Both the position numbers and the translations under genes were made by a program. From assembly GCF_033659955.1 (NCBI RefSeq), contig NZ_JARUJP010000005.1, positions 124,001-188,000 on the forward strand: a stretch of 64,000 bases of DNA. Direction: 5' to 3'. This DNA comes from Clostridium_AM tanneri. Its GTDB lineage: Bacteria > Bacillota > Clostridia > Clostridiales > Clostridiaceae. Of the stretch, positions 44,676 through 52,886 are shown in pieces (position 1 is the stretch's first letter; each line of letters starts with the position of its first letter). A model generated the notes under the pieces. That model was given only the letters and a program-made list of their open reading frames with translations, was not told where the DNA came from and did not search any database.

Positions 44676-45029
44676 GGGGGTGTACTTGGTTTCGACGGGG
44701 GTTTGTTGTGTCTAGGAAGCGAGTCGAGGGAACCTGTGGGCCCGCGTTAAAAAACTATGGGATTAAAGATAAACGCAAACGATAATTTTGCATTAGCAGC
44801 TTAGTCTGCTACGTTCTACCTTTGAGTACCGCGGCTTAGGATAGGGCGTCGACAGCGGTGAAACGAGTCTAGGAAAGCTTTGACCTAGAAACGGGATTTA
44901 TGAAGCTACTGAAACCAGAAGCCTGTCCTTGGGCGGCTGGCAGAGGGAATGTTAAAATAAGGACTGCACTCGGAGATGCCTAGGTATTACTGCTTTCGGA
45001 CAGGGGTTCGACACCCCTCACCTCCACCA
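44676..45029 (+). ncRNA. ssrA: tmRNA (SsrA), tag ANDNFALAA
   Basis: The 5' end GGGGGTG pairs with CACCTCC at the 3' end, followed by A and encoded CCA (45027-45029). The TTGGTTTCGACGGGG start and GGGGTTCGACACCCC T-arm are typical. The tag reading frame runs 44775-44804: GCA AAC GAT AAT TTT GCA TTA GCA GCT TAG, giving ANDNFALAA after the charged alanine. The length of 354 nt is normal. The last 12 bases plus one are repeated at 46365-46377. Confidence 0.97.
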
Positions 45030-45030
45030 T
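45018..45030 (+). repeat. 13-bp direct repeat, left copy (tmRNA 3' end)
   Basis: TCACCTCCACCAT at the end of ssrA is repeated exactly at 46365-46377. Flanking bases also agree in part, about 17 of 20 over the longer stretch. This is consistent with attL/attR-type duplication at a tmRNA integration site. Confidence 0.5.
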
Positions 45031-45031
45031 G

Positions 45032-45075
45032 AAACCCACGAAAATCTAAAAGTTGGATTTTCGTGGGTTTTTCAT
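45032..45075 (+). terminator. Rho-independent terminator of ssrA
   Basis: AAACCCACGAAAATC pairs with GATTTTCGTGGGTTT, followed by TTC and TTTT. It is a very stable stem. Confidence 0.88.
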
Positions 45076-45252
45076 TTTATAGATATAAATTCATTATAGA
45101 AACCAAGTTCTGCGACTAGAAGTTTAGTTGAATATCGTCAATTTTTATTACGGAAGAATATTTTTAATTATTTAGTGCGATAACGCTATAGAATACTATG
45201 AGTTTTTTGTGTACACTCTCCTATTATATTTCAGTATTTATAAATAAAACTC

Positions 45253-45278
45253 ATATTTCAACTGAAATATAGTATAAT
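45253..45278 (+). promoter_or_regulatory. Operator-like palindrome beside a -10 element
   Basis: ATATTTCA-AC-TGAAATAT (45253-45270) is an 8-bp perfect inverted repeat immediately upstream of TATAAT (45273-45278). Another ATATTTCA half-site lies near 45225. It is a possible repressor site for the downstream methyltransferase gene. The rest of 45076-45479 holds no recognised gene. Confidence 0.4.
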
Positions 45279-45479
45279 GTTTGTTAGAATGTAAAGGGAG
45301 CGTAGCTAGGAAAATATAAAGCTTCCAAAGGAATAATAGATGAGAAAATAAGGATATGACAATATAATTGAGAAATACTACAATAAATTTTACGAGAACA
45401 AAAGATTAACTATAAATTCTGCAATTATAAATTAACAATTATTTTTGCAATATATTATGAAGAAAGATAGAGAGAAAAA

Positions 45480-46259
45480 ATGAAGATTGCAGTTACTACT
45501 ACAAGAGATGCAGATGAGAGTTTAAATTATAAAGCAAAAGGTGTATCTAAAGATTTAAATATACCATATATAAAAAGAGATAATTTAAGTATCAAAAAAA
45601 CAATTTTGAAGGATGGCTTTGACTATTTATTAGTGATTGAAAGAGATAAGATTGTTATAAAGGGAGAAGATAGTACACTGTTTTGGCATCCTAATATGTC
45701 AGAACTTAAGATTAAATTAATAAGACAAGGCAATAAAGAAGCTATAATAGAGGCAACAAAATTAGAAGAAGGAAATAGTATATTAGATTGTACATTAGGT
45801 CTTGCAGGTGATTCTCTTGTCTTTTCAGCAGTTGTTGGAGAAAAGGGGTATGTAGTAGGGACAGAAGTTAATAAGTATATAGCTTATTTAAGTAAATGTG
45901 GATTAGAAAGCTATAATGATGTTGATGGTAAAGCTATAGATAATATAAAGGTCGTTAACGAATCATATGAAGATTATATTTTAAAGCAAAGTGATAATAG
46001 TTTTGATGTGGTATATTTTGATCCTATGTTCAAAGAACCAAATAGAAAGTCAGCATCAATAAATTCCTTTAGGGATTTTGCAGATCACAAGGGATTAACA
46101 AAAGAGATTTTAATGGAAGCACTTAGAATATGTAAAAAAAGAGTTGTTATTAAAGAAAGACAAGGCTCTAATGAGTTTGAAAAGCTAGGAATAGAAAAAT
46201 ATTATGGTGGCAAAAAAAGCGGTGCAATTATTTATGGAGTAATTGAAAAAAATGTATAA
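45480..46259 (+). CDS. Class I SAM-dependent methyltransferase, RsmJ/YpiP-like
   Basis: This 259-residue protein has the SAM motif I ILDCTLGLAGDSLVFSAVVG, an acidic motif II region GTEVNKYI, and the catalytic-region VYFDPMFKEPNRKS followed by RICKKRVVIKERQG. The pattern resembles RsmJ (16S rRNA G1516 methyltransferase) and the Firmicute YpiP group; the target is not known from sequence. The start at 45480 has AGAGAGAA upstream, a weak ribosome site. It is the only gene between tmRNA and a 13-bp copy of the tmRNA end, and its long leader carries an operator-like palindrome, so it may be acquired cargo. Confidence 0.75.
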   Translation: MKIAVTTTRDADESLNYKAKGVSKDLNIPYIKRDNLSIKKTILKDGFDYLLVIERDKIVIKGEDSTLFWHPNMSELKIKLIRQGNKEAIIEATKLEEGNSILDCTLGLAGDSLVFSAVVGEKGYVVGTEVNKYIAYLSKCGLESYNDVDGKAIDNIKVVNESYEDYILKQSDNSFDVVYFDPMFKEPNRKSASINSFRDFADHKGLTKEILMEALRICKKRVVIKERQGSNEFEKLGIEKYYGGKKSGAIIYGVIEKNV

Positions 46260-46364
46260 GAAGATTAGATATAAATGAGAAATAATTGACACTATGAACT
46301 GAATTGGAAATGTAGATAGATAATTATATATGTCATATTCGTAGTGGATTTCAAAGATCACACT

Positions 46365-46377
46365 TCACCTCCACCAT
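46365..46377 (+). repeat. 13-bp direct repeat, right copy
   Basis: This is an exact copy of the last tmRNA bases (45018-45030). It is followed by a hairpin terminator at 46407. Bases 46378-46818 otherwise hold AT-rich spacer with a TTGACA at 46612 but no matched -10. Confidence 0.5.
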
Positions 46378-46406
46378 ACATAAACTATAATATTGATACA
46401 ATAGAA

Positions 46407-46446
46407 AGTCCTTGAAAATTTCAAGGGCTTTTAGTGTTTTTTGGAG
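46407..46446 (+). terminator. Terminator downstream of the duplicated tmRNA end
   Basis: AAGTCCTTGAAA pairs with TTTCAAGGGCTTTT, then TTTTTT. It may be the original ssrA terminator if 45030-46377 was inserted. Confidence 0.65.
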
Positions 46447-46818
46447 ATTCTGGAGTAGAAGTTATATAAAAAGTTCAATTTCCATTATAAATAAACAATA
46501 ATTTTAAAGATACTTATTGGAAAAACAAATAGAGAAAAGTTTTTGCATAAATATTATGAATTAGACAATTTTCTTGAAATTGTGATAAAATTAATCCGCG
46601 TAACCCGTATATTGACATGTCATTGTTTTAAATCTGACATTTTGCTATATTCATAAGTTTTATTGATATAGTGTAGTATTAGCTCTTAAGTACGTCAATT
46701 CATTCATTTAAATCTTAATAAATATAGTATTTTTTATGCAAACGCCGGTTTAAGTTATACATAAAAAACTTGCATAAATTATCACGCTGTAAACAACATC
46801 AGAAGAAGGAGGAAATTT

Positions 46819-47610
46819 ATGCTGGATGTATCTGTAAAAGATTTAAGTTTTTCTTATGACAGTGAATTAATATTAGGTGATATCAATATGAAGGTTAAAG
46901 CTGGAGCCTTTGTTTGCTTGCTTGGCCAGTCTGGTTGCGGAAAAAGTACACTTCTTCGTTTGCTTGCAGGTTTGGAAAAACCGAACTCTGGAGAAATTCT
47001 TGTGGACAATGAACCAGTTACAAAAGCAGGTCTGCAGAGAGGTGTGGTTTTTCAAGACTATGGCCTTTTTCCTTGGATGAGTGTCGGAGAAAATATTACG
47101 ATAGCACTTAAACAAAAATTTAAAAATATGAATTTAGAGGAACGAAAAGCTGAAGCACTTAGAAGGATGAAGGATGTGGAGCTAGCCGAGTCAAACTTTG
47201 ATAAGCTCCCTAAAGAGCTTTCCGGTGGTATGAAGCAACGTTGCGCAATCGCTCGGGCATTTAGCATTGACCCACCAATTCTTTTGATGGACGAGCCTTT
47301 TGGTGCGTTGGATGCAGTAACAAGAGCCAAACTACAAGATTTGATTTTAGATTTATGGAAGAAAGAGACTTTAAACCGAAAAACGATTTTTTTTGTCACT
47401 CATGATGTGGATGAGGCGTTACTTCTAGCAACTGACATTTTTGTATTAGGCCAATCGCCGAGTAAAATCATTTACAAATATTCCTTTAATAATGAAAAAA
47501 AACTTAATAGAAAAACAATATATGATGATCCTCAGGCTATGCAGTTGCGATATGAACTAATAAAAATCATCAATAATGAGATAGAACTAAAAACCAATAA
47601 TAAAATATGA
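46819..47610 (+). CDS. ABC transporter ATP-binding protein (nitrate/taurine/NMT1 type)
   Basis: This is a 263-residue single-domain ATPase with Walker A GQSGCGKSTLLRLLAGLEKP, Q-loop VFQDYGLFPW, signature LSGGMKQRCAIARAF, Walker B ILLMDEPFGALDA and switch FVTHDVDEA. It belongs to the SsuB/TauB/ThiZ-like group. RBS AAGGAGGAAA is good. The stop overlaps ATG at 47607. Arginine codons include CGT, CGA and CGG, unlike the AGA-dominated genes around it, suggesting acquisition from another lineage. Substrate is not evident. Confidence 0.88.
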   Translation: MLDVSVKDLSFSYDSELILGDINMKVKAGAFVCLLGQSGCGKSTLLRLLAGLEKPNSGEILVDNEPVTKAGLQRGVVFQDYGLFPWMSVGENITIALKQKFKNMNLEERKAEALRRMKDVELAESNFDKLPKELSGGMKQRCAIARAFSIDPPILLMDEPFGALDAVTRAKLQDLILDLWKKETLNRKTIFFVTHDVDEALLLATDIFVLGQSPSKIIYKYSFNNEKKLNRKTIYDDPQAMQLRYELIKIINNEIELKTNNKI

Positions 47611-47624
47611 AAAGAGGTATGAAA

Positions 47625-48701
47625 GTGAAGAAAATTATAAAAACTGTAGCACTATTAACGCTAACACTATTCTCTCTAACAGCTTGTTCCACAAAATCTG
47701 CAAACACAAGTACTACAACTAGTTCTGATAAAAAGACTACCCATAAGATTAAACTAGCAGCACAGGCAACCTCTGGCCAAGTATTTCAATTCCTTGCTGA
47801 GGACAAGGGATACCTAAAAGAGGAAGGTGTTGATGTTGAGCTTACTTACATTAATAACGGGTCAGATGCATTTCAAGCCTTAAGTTCAGGTCAGGTAGAT
47901 GTTATTTCCACATATGGCACCGGGGGACCTTTGATTCAGATTGCAAACGGTCAAGATTTCACTATGTTCGGTGGCTATATGATTATTGGTGCAACTCCTG
48001 TTTTTGCAAATCCTAATACAACATATAAAAGCGTAGAAGATTTCCGCGGCAAGAAGATTGCAATTATGAGAGGTGGAACTCCTGACATCGTACTGAAGGG
48101 TATTCTACATGATGCAGGATTTGACTTAAAAAAAGATGTTACTTTTATTGAAATGAAAAAGAACACAGATGTTATGGAAGCGGTACGTACTGGACAAGCG
48201 GATTTCGGTTCAGTATCTACAGGTTTTGAGCTTCAAATCGCTAAAGCAGGAATGAAAGTTGTTATGTGGCCTGATGAACTATGGCCGAATCACTCTTGCT
48301 GTCGTATGATTGCAAAAACAAGCTGGCTTAAAGAAAATCCTGAAGCGATACAAAAGCTACTTCGTGCATATTTGAGAGCTGAAGAAGCGATGCAGAAAGA
48401 TGGGGGTATGGATAGAGTTGTTGAATTAACAACTAAAAAGTTGGATATGTCTCCTGAAACAGCAAAAAGCTTTTTACTTAGTCCACACATGAAGTATGAT
48501 ACAGATCCATATAAAAACAGCATAATAAAAATGTGGCAAAAGATGCAGTCTTTTGGATACATAACTGATCCTAAAGTCAAAGTTGAAGATCATATCGAAA
48601 CCAACAATTATAAAGCAGCGTTAGATTCTTTGATTAAGGACTATCCAAATAGCGACTTCTTCAAGAAGAAATTGGAGGCTTTTAATAAAAATAATCTGTA
48701 A
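47625..48701 (+). CDS. ABC transporter substrate-binding lipoprotein (NMT1/SsuA-like)
   Basis: This is a lipoprotein of about 358 residues: a signal peptide (TVALLTLTLFSLTAC) with lipobox cysteine, a serine/threonine-rich linker, then a type-2 binding fold (HKIKLAAQATSGQVFQFLAEDKGYLKEEGVDVEL; VEDFRGKKIAIMRGGTPD; QADFGSVSTGFE). This is the NMT1/THI5-like group that binds sulfonates, nitrate or pyrimidine precursors. The GTG at 47625 lies 8 bases after AGAGG. ATG 47607, overlapping the ATPase stop, is the alternative and would add six residues. A perfect palindrome follows, before the permease gene. Confidence 0.86.
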   Translation: MKKIIKTVALLTLTLFSLTACSTKSANTSTTTSSDKKTTHKIKLAAQATSGQVFQFLAEDKGYLKEEGVDVELTYINNGSDAFQALSSGQVDVISTYGTGGPLIQIANGQDFTMFGGYMIIGATPVFANPNTTYKSVEDFRGKKIAIMRGGTPDIVLKGILHDAGFDLKKDVTFIEMKKNTDVMEAVRTGQADFGSVSTGFELQIAKAGMKVVMWPDELWPNHSCCRMIAKTSWLKENPEAIQKLLRAYLRAEEAMQKDGGMDRVVELTTKKLDMSPETAKSFLLSPHMKYDTDPYKNSIIKMWQKMQSFGYITDPKVKVEDHIETNNYKAALDSLIKDYPNSDFFKKKLEAFNKNNL

Positions 48702-48724
48702 ATCTTAATTATATAATCAGCTGT

Positions 48725-48760
48725 GATAAGCTTGGTATGCAGCTGCATACCAAGCTTATC
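48725..48760. terminator. Perfect 36-bp palindrome, possible terminator/attenuator
   Basis: GATAAGCTTGGTATGCAG and its exact reverse complement are joined without a spacer, then TTTT. It lies between the binding-protein and permease genes and should lower permease expression. Confidence 0.6.
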
Positions 48761-48813
48761 TTTTACATGAACTTTTTAAATCCCAATAGAATAATTCAAT
48801 AAGGAGCGGTGGC

Positions 48814-49572
48814 ATGAAAAAATTTATTAAAGATAGATTAGGCATGATTCTGATTTTTGTAGGAATAATTGTTTTATACGAGATTGCAACTGAAGGTTTT
48901 AAAATACTGGACCCATTTTTATTTCATGGACTTAGCAAGATATTACCAGAGTTTGTTTCACATTTAGGTCAACTGATGCAAGGTTTAATAAGTTCTCTAG
49001 GGTTGCTTATACCAGCATATATTATGGCGGTAACCTTGGGAATAAGTCTAGGTGTACTTATAGGATTGAAAAAGTTGTTGCGAAAAAATATTACTCCATA
49101 TATTAATGGGTTCAGCGCTATTCCAGCGACACTTTTAACACCTTATGCAATTCACATTTTTTCTTCCTTTCGATATGCATCCATATTTATTATCTTTTTA
49201 GGAGCATTTTGGCCAATACTAGGTACAACAGTTAATGCAACTATGACTATTGACAAAAGGTATTTGGAAAATGCGGACACCCTGGAAATAAATGGAGTAG
49301 AAAAATTATTCAAAGTTATACTCCCAGCAGCCTCTCCTGCAATACTCTCTGGTTGTGCTGTTGCACTTAAATTTTCCTTTGTACTGCTTACAGTAGCGGA
49401 AATGTTTGGAGCGACCTCTGGTATGGGATACTTTGTCCAGTATTACTCTGATTTCGCACGCTTTGATCTTGTAAGTGTTGGATTTATTTTTATTGGGGCT
49501 GTATTGGTTGGGATAATGTACCTGTTTGATTTGATGAAATGTAGAATTTTGAAGTGGACTATAAATAACTAA
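48814..49572 (+). CDS. ABC transporter permease (SsuC/TauC type)
   Basis: This is a 252-residue permease with about six helices. The EAA-like coupling loop is NADTLEINGVEKLFKVILPAASPAIL, matching the binding-protein-dependent permease consensus. RBS AAGGAGCG precedes the ATG at 48814. It completes the three-gene importer with the ATPase and lipoprotein. A terminator follows about 100 bases later. Confidence 0.87.
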   Translation: MKKFIKDRLGMILIFVGIIVLYEIATEGFKILDPFLFHGLSKILPEFVSHLGQLMQGLISSLGLLIPAYIMAVTLGISLGVLIGLKKLLRKNITPYINGFSAIPATLLTPYAIHIFSSFRYASIFIIFLGAFWPILGTTVNATMTIDKRYLENADTLEINGVEKLFKVILPAASPAILSGCAVALKFSFVLLTVAEMFGATSGMGYFVQYYSDFARFDLVSVGFIFIGAVLVGIMYLFDLMKCRILKWTINN

Positions 49573-49675
49573 TTACGAGAGTATCCCATATTAGATAGAT
49601 ATGTTAAAAGCTACAGCTTTGCATATTTAAAGTCAGTAAATTGTATCAATATTTAAGTTATTAGACATACATATA

Positions 49676-49709
49676 AAATAAGCTCAGCGTAGGCTGGGCT
49701 TATTTTATT
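49676..49709 (+). terminator. Rho-independent terminator of the NMT1-type importer
   Basis: AATAAGCTCAGC pairs with GCTGGGCTTATT, followed by TTATT. Confidence 0.75.
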
Positions 49710-49759
49710 GCTATAAATTTTTCATAAAACTTTTTCTTTAAGGCTAGCAGTTCCGATGA

Positions 49760-49972
49760 ATACCGTCCATTACGAGGTGTAACATTCTTGTATTCATTGA
49801 TGATCATTTAAGTTCTTTTCTTTTTTATATAGGAACAGTAAATATTAAATTATACAAAATAGGAGAGGATAAGCAAAAACAAATCAGTTGGGATGAGGTT
49901 TCCAAAAACTCAGGTGGAGATTCTATATATAATAGATTTGACAATATTTATGTTTTAAATCTTATTGATTGA
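49760..49972 (+). pseudogene. Possible gene remnant, 70 open codons without a start
   Basis: After a stop at 49757 the frame stays open to TGA 49970-49972 and encodes a protein-like C terminus (YIGTVNIKLYKIGEDKQKQI, then SWDEVSKNSGGDSIYNRFDN). No ATG, GTG or TTG with a ribosome site precedes it in frame. The composition looks like coding sequence rather than spacer, so a decayed gene is suggested. I do not recognise the family. The region 49710-50071 holds nothing else. Confidence 0.3.
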
Positions 49973-50071
49973 ATTTTCACAATACTTATCATATAATTAC
50001 CTTACTATAAGTGCATAAAATTGTATTATGGTAATAAATAATAGTAACTTATAAGAGGAGGAGAAATTAAA

Positions 50072-50827
50072 ATGGTAACATGTAAAAATCTCTATGAAAA
50101 TAAAAACATAGAAATAGTAGAGACTAGAGGAAATGTAAAGGTTCTCGAGTATAAGAAAGATTTAAGTGTAAGTGCTACAAATGCTGTGGCTGCATATTTT
50201 GCTTCAGAAATGAATGTTAGAAAGAGACAGGTTTTGATTGAATTAAAAGATAGTGCTTATACAATTAGTGCAGGAGCAATGCAGTGGACTTCAGGGGCTG
50301 TTAGTATGGCTGCAGATGTTAAGGGGATTGGTGACTTATTTGGTAAAGCTTTATCTTCTAAGGTAACAAAAGAATCTGCAATCAAGCCTAAATATCAAGG
50401 AAATGGTTTATTAATGTTAGAGCCTACATATAAACACATTTTACTTGAAGAGGTTTCAGAATGGGGTGGAATAGTACTAGATGATGGACTTTTTCTTGCT
50501 TGTGAATCCAAGGTTCAACAAAAGGTAGTAGCTAGAACTAATCTTTCTTCGGCAATGATGGGAAAGGAAGGATTATTCAATTTATCTCTTAGAGGTGAAG
50601 GAATCGCTGTATTAGAGAGTCCTGTACCTAGAGATGAACTTATAGAATTCGTACTTGAAAATGATGAAGTTAGAATTGATGGAAATTATGCCATTGCATG
50701 GTCTGATTCGCTAGATTTTAGAGTTGAAAAGTCCAGTAAAAGTTTGATTGGTTCTGCGGTTTCAGGTGAAGGTTTAGTTAATGTGTACCGTGGAACTGGA
50801 AGAATACTTATGGCACCTATAGAGTAA
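50072..50827 (+). CDS. AIM24 family protein (DUF124)
   Basis: This 251-residue protein is of the AIM24/DUF124 family, a beta-rich fold of unknown biochemical role named after a yeast mitochondrial protein. Supporting stretches are VRKRQVLIELKDSAYTISAGAMQWTSG, a glycine-rich KPKYQGNGLLMLEP, and a repeat-like C-terminal half ending GLVNVYRGTGRILMAPIE. There is no signal peptide or membrane helix. RBS AGAGGAGGAG precedes the ATG. It is monocistronic, with a perfect-palindrome terminator behind it. Confidence 0.8.
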   Translation: MVTCKNLYENKNIEIVETRGNVKVLEYKKDLSVSATNAVAAYFASEMNVRKRQVLIELKDSAYTISAGAMQWTSGAVSMAADVKGIGDLFGKALSSKVTKESAIKPKYQGNGLLMLEPTYKHILLEEVSEWGGIVLDDGLFLACESKVQQKVVARTNLSSAMMGKEGLFNLSLRGEGIAVLESPVPRDELIEFVLENDEVRIDGNYAIAWSDSLDFRVEKSSKSLIGSAVSGEGLVNVYRGTGRILMAPIE

Positions 50828-50887
50828 GATATGTTGCAGAGGAAGGCATGTAAAACTTAATTGGTCTAAAAAAATATAAATACTACT

Positions 50888-50922
50888 AAATAAGGTAGCT
50901 CAGCTGAGCTACCTTATTTAGT
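50888..50922. terminator. Palindromic terminator after the AIM24 gene
   Basis: AAATAAGGTAGCTCAG and its exact reverse complement (50888-50919) have no spacer, then AGTTT. Bases 50923-51120 are AT-rich spacer only. Confidence 0.65.
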
Positions 50923-51120
50923 TTGGTAAATTAACAATTCAGTAGACGCCCTTATATTTACTATCATCACGAAAAATATATTTCTCTACTAAAAATTAAT
51001 AATAATTGTCTTAAGTATAAATATCACAACATAAAATAAAATGTATGTGTTATTAACACAAAATTCATTAATCTTAAAAAACAAATATCCATTTAAATCT
51101 TTATTTTAATTATAAAGGGG

Positions 51121-52509
51121 ATGAGTATCACGGAAACGGAAAAAGGAAATAGAATAATCATGGGTATCATGATTATTCTTTGGGTTTTACTTATCACGTA
51201 TATGGGGACGGTGGCATATTTTACAAATCGCTTTTACTTTGGCTCTGAAATTAATGGAATCAATGTTTCTGGTAAAACTGTAGAGGAGACAAAGGAACAA
51301 ATGGCTTCTAAACTACAGTCATATAGATTAAATCTAAAGGAGAGAGGTGGTAAAGAGGAAGAAATTAGAGGACCTGATATTAATTTAAAGTATAATCCGA
51401 GTAGGAGTTATAAAGAGTTCAAAGATAAACAAAATCCTTACAGGTGGGTTTTAGCACCTTTTGATAAAGAAGAATCCAAAATGACAGATGAACTTTCCTA
51501 TGACAACAAACTATTAAAAGAAAAGATAGACAAGCTTCCTTGCTTTAACAGCAGCAATGTAGTTGAGCCTAAAAACCCTAGCTTCAAGTATGAAGATAAG
51601 GGTTATGTCATTATAAGTGAAGTGAATGGAAATAAGGTGGATAAGGATATTTTATACAGCCAAATAGTAAAAGCGATATCTAAGGAGGAAACTTCAATAG
51701 ATTTGGAAACAACAGATTGTTATATTCGCCCTAAGTATACTTCTAAATCCCCTGAAATTATAAAAGTCAAAGATATTCTTAATAAGTATGTATCTTCGAA
51801 AATTACCTATGTTTTCGGAGAATCTAAAGAAACTATAGCTGGTTCAGAAATAAACAAGTGGCTTAAGATTAATGAAAACTTTGAAATTACTGTTGATGAG
51901 GAAAAAGTAAGAACCAGCTTAGAAGAGATTTTTAGTGCTTACAATACAGTTGGTAAGTTGAGGAACTTTGTTACATCTTCAGGAAAAACAATAGATATTG
52001 ATGGTGGCGATTATGGTTGGTCGATTAATATTGCCAAGGAAATACAGGATTTAAATACAATCATCAAAGAAGGACAAACTATAACAAAAGAACCAACATA
52101 TAGCCAAACTGCTTTATCTCATAATAAAAATGGTATTGGTAATACCTATGTAGAAATAGATATGACAAACCAACATTTATGGTTTTATAAAAATGGCTCC
52201 CTAGTGGTACAAGGAGATATTGTTACAGGCAATATAAGCAGTAACCACGGAACACCTAAGGGCATTTATAGACTAAAATATAAACAAGCAGATACTGTAT
52301 TAAGGGGTCAGGACTATAGTTCACCTGTTAGTTTTTGGATGCCCTTTAATGGAGGTATAGGAATTCATGACGCAAACTGGAGAGGTGCTTTTGGAGGAAA
52401 TATTTACAGAACAAATGGCTCTCACGGTTGTGTAAACTGCCCTTATTATCTAGCAAGGGAAATATTCTACAATATACAGGCAGGTAGTCCAGTTATTTGT
52501 TATTATTAG
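51121..52509 (+). CDS. L,D-transpeptidase (YkuD) with YoaR-like domain
   Basis: This 462-residue envelope enzyme is anchored by an N-terminal helix (about 14-35, MGIMIILWVLLITYMGTVAYF). A YoaR-type putative peptidoglycan-binding unit follows (SEINGINVSGKTVEETKEQ), related to the units in the VanW proteins of this window. The C-terminal YkuD catalytic domain (about 340-462) begins YVEIDMTNQHLWFYKNG and has the active-site IGIHDANWRG and SHGCVNCPYY, with nucleophile Cys437. It forms 3-3 peptidoglycan cross-links or attaches proteins. The ribosome site AAAGGGG directly abuts ATG 51121, which is unusual; ATG 51160 is an alternative start. Confidence 0.88.
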   Translation: MSITETEKGNRIIMGIMIILWVLLITYMGTVAYFTNRFYFGSEINGINVSGKTVEETKEQMASKLQSYRLNLKERGGKEEEIRGPDINLKYNPSRSYKEFKDKQNPYRWVLAPFDKEESKMTDELSYDNKLLKEKIDKLPCFNSSNVVEPKNPSFKYEDKGYVIISEVNGNKVDKDILYSQIVKAISKEETSIDLETTDCYIRPKYTSKSPEIIKVKDILNKYVSSKITYVFGESKETIAGSEINKWLKINENFEITVDEEKVRTSLEEIFSAYNTVGKLRNFVTSSGKTIDIDGGDYGWSINIAKEIQDLNTIIKEGQTITKEPTYSQTALSHNKNGIGNTYVEIDMTNQHLWFYKNGSLVVQGDIVTGNISSNHGTPKGIYRLKYKQADTVLRGQDYSSPVSFWMPFNGGIGIHDANWRGAFGGNIYRTNGSHGCVNCPYYLAREIFYNIQAGSPVICYY

Positions 52510-52611
52510 CTTAGAAAAAATTTATAATTAAAAATGATGTAGTTGTAAAGTTAGGAATTATTAGTTATAATAATTTTATAAAGGAATATCCTTTTATTGA
52601 CATAATAATAT

Positions 52612-52766
52612 AGGTAGAAAAAGGTGCCCGTAAGGGAGAATAGGGAATGAGGTTGAAGCCTCAGCGGTCCCACCACTGTAAGCGGTAGAACTTTTATAAT
52701 CCACTGGTTAACACTGGGAAGGAAAAAGTATCGTTAAGCCGTGAGCCAGGAGACCTGCCTTTTTCA
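52612..52766 (+). promoter_or_regulatory. Cobalamin riboswitch
   Basis: The 5' GAAAAAGG pairs with CCTTTTTC at the 3' end. Conserved blocks present are GGTGCCCGTAAGGG, AATAGGGAA, the core CGGTCCCACCACTGTAA and the B12 box GCCAGGAGACCTGCC (52745-52759). It lies 120 bases ahead of an RlmN-like gene, with a terminator between them. Cobalamin is expected to promote termination. Confidence 0.93.
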
Positions 52767-52809
52767 TTATTGTATCTTAGGGAAGAGATACTGTAGTAAG
52801 AATGATGGT

Positions 52810-52855
52810 AAAATTCTTGAATACGAATATTCGTGTTCAAGAATTTTTTGCTTTT
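52810..52855 (+). terminator. Expression-platform terminator of the cobalamin riboswitch
   Basis: AAAATTCTTGAATACGAA (52810-52827) pairs almost completely with the arm ending at 52846, then a T-run with TTTTTGC and TTTTT. It ends 32 bases before the gene start. Confidence 0.88.
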
Positions 52856-52886
52856 TGTAATAAAAATTTTTGATGGGGTGATAGTT

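Noticed and set aside
46595..46800. Thiamine (TPP) riboswitch ahead of the NMT1-type importer
   Set aside because: The CTGAGA and ACCTGATCTGGATAATGCCAGC signatures are absent, so thiamine control is not supported.
52833..52886. N-terminal extension of the RlmN-like protein from 52833
   Set aside because: The extension is encoded by the riboswitch terminator and its T-run; ATG 52887 has a good ribosome site.
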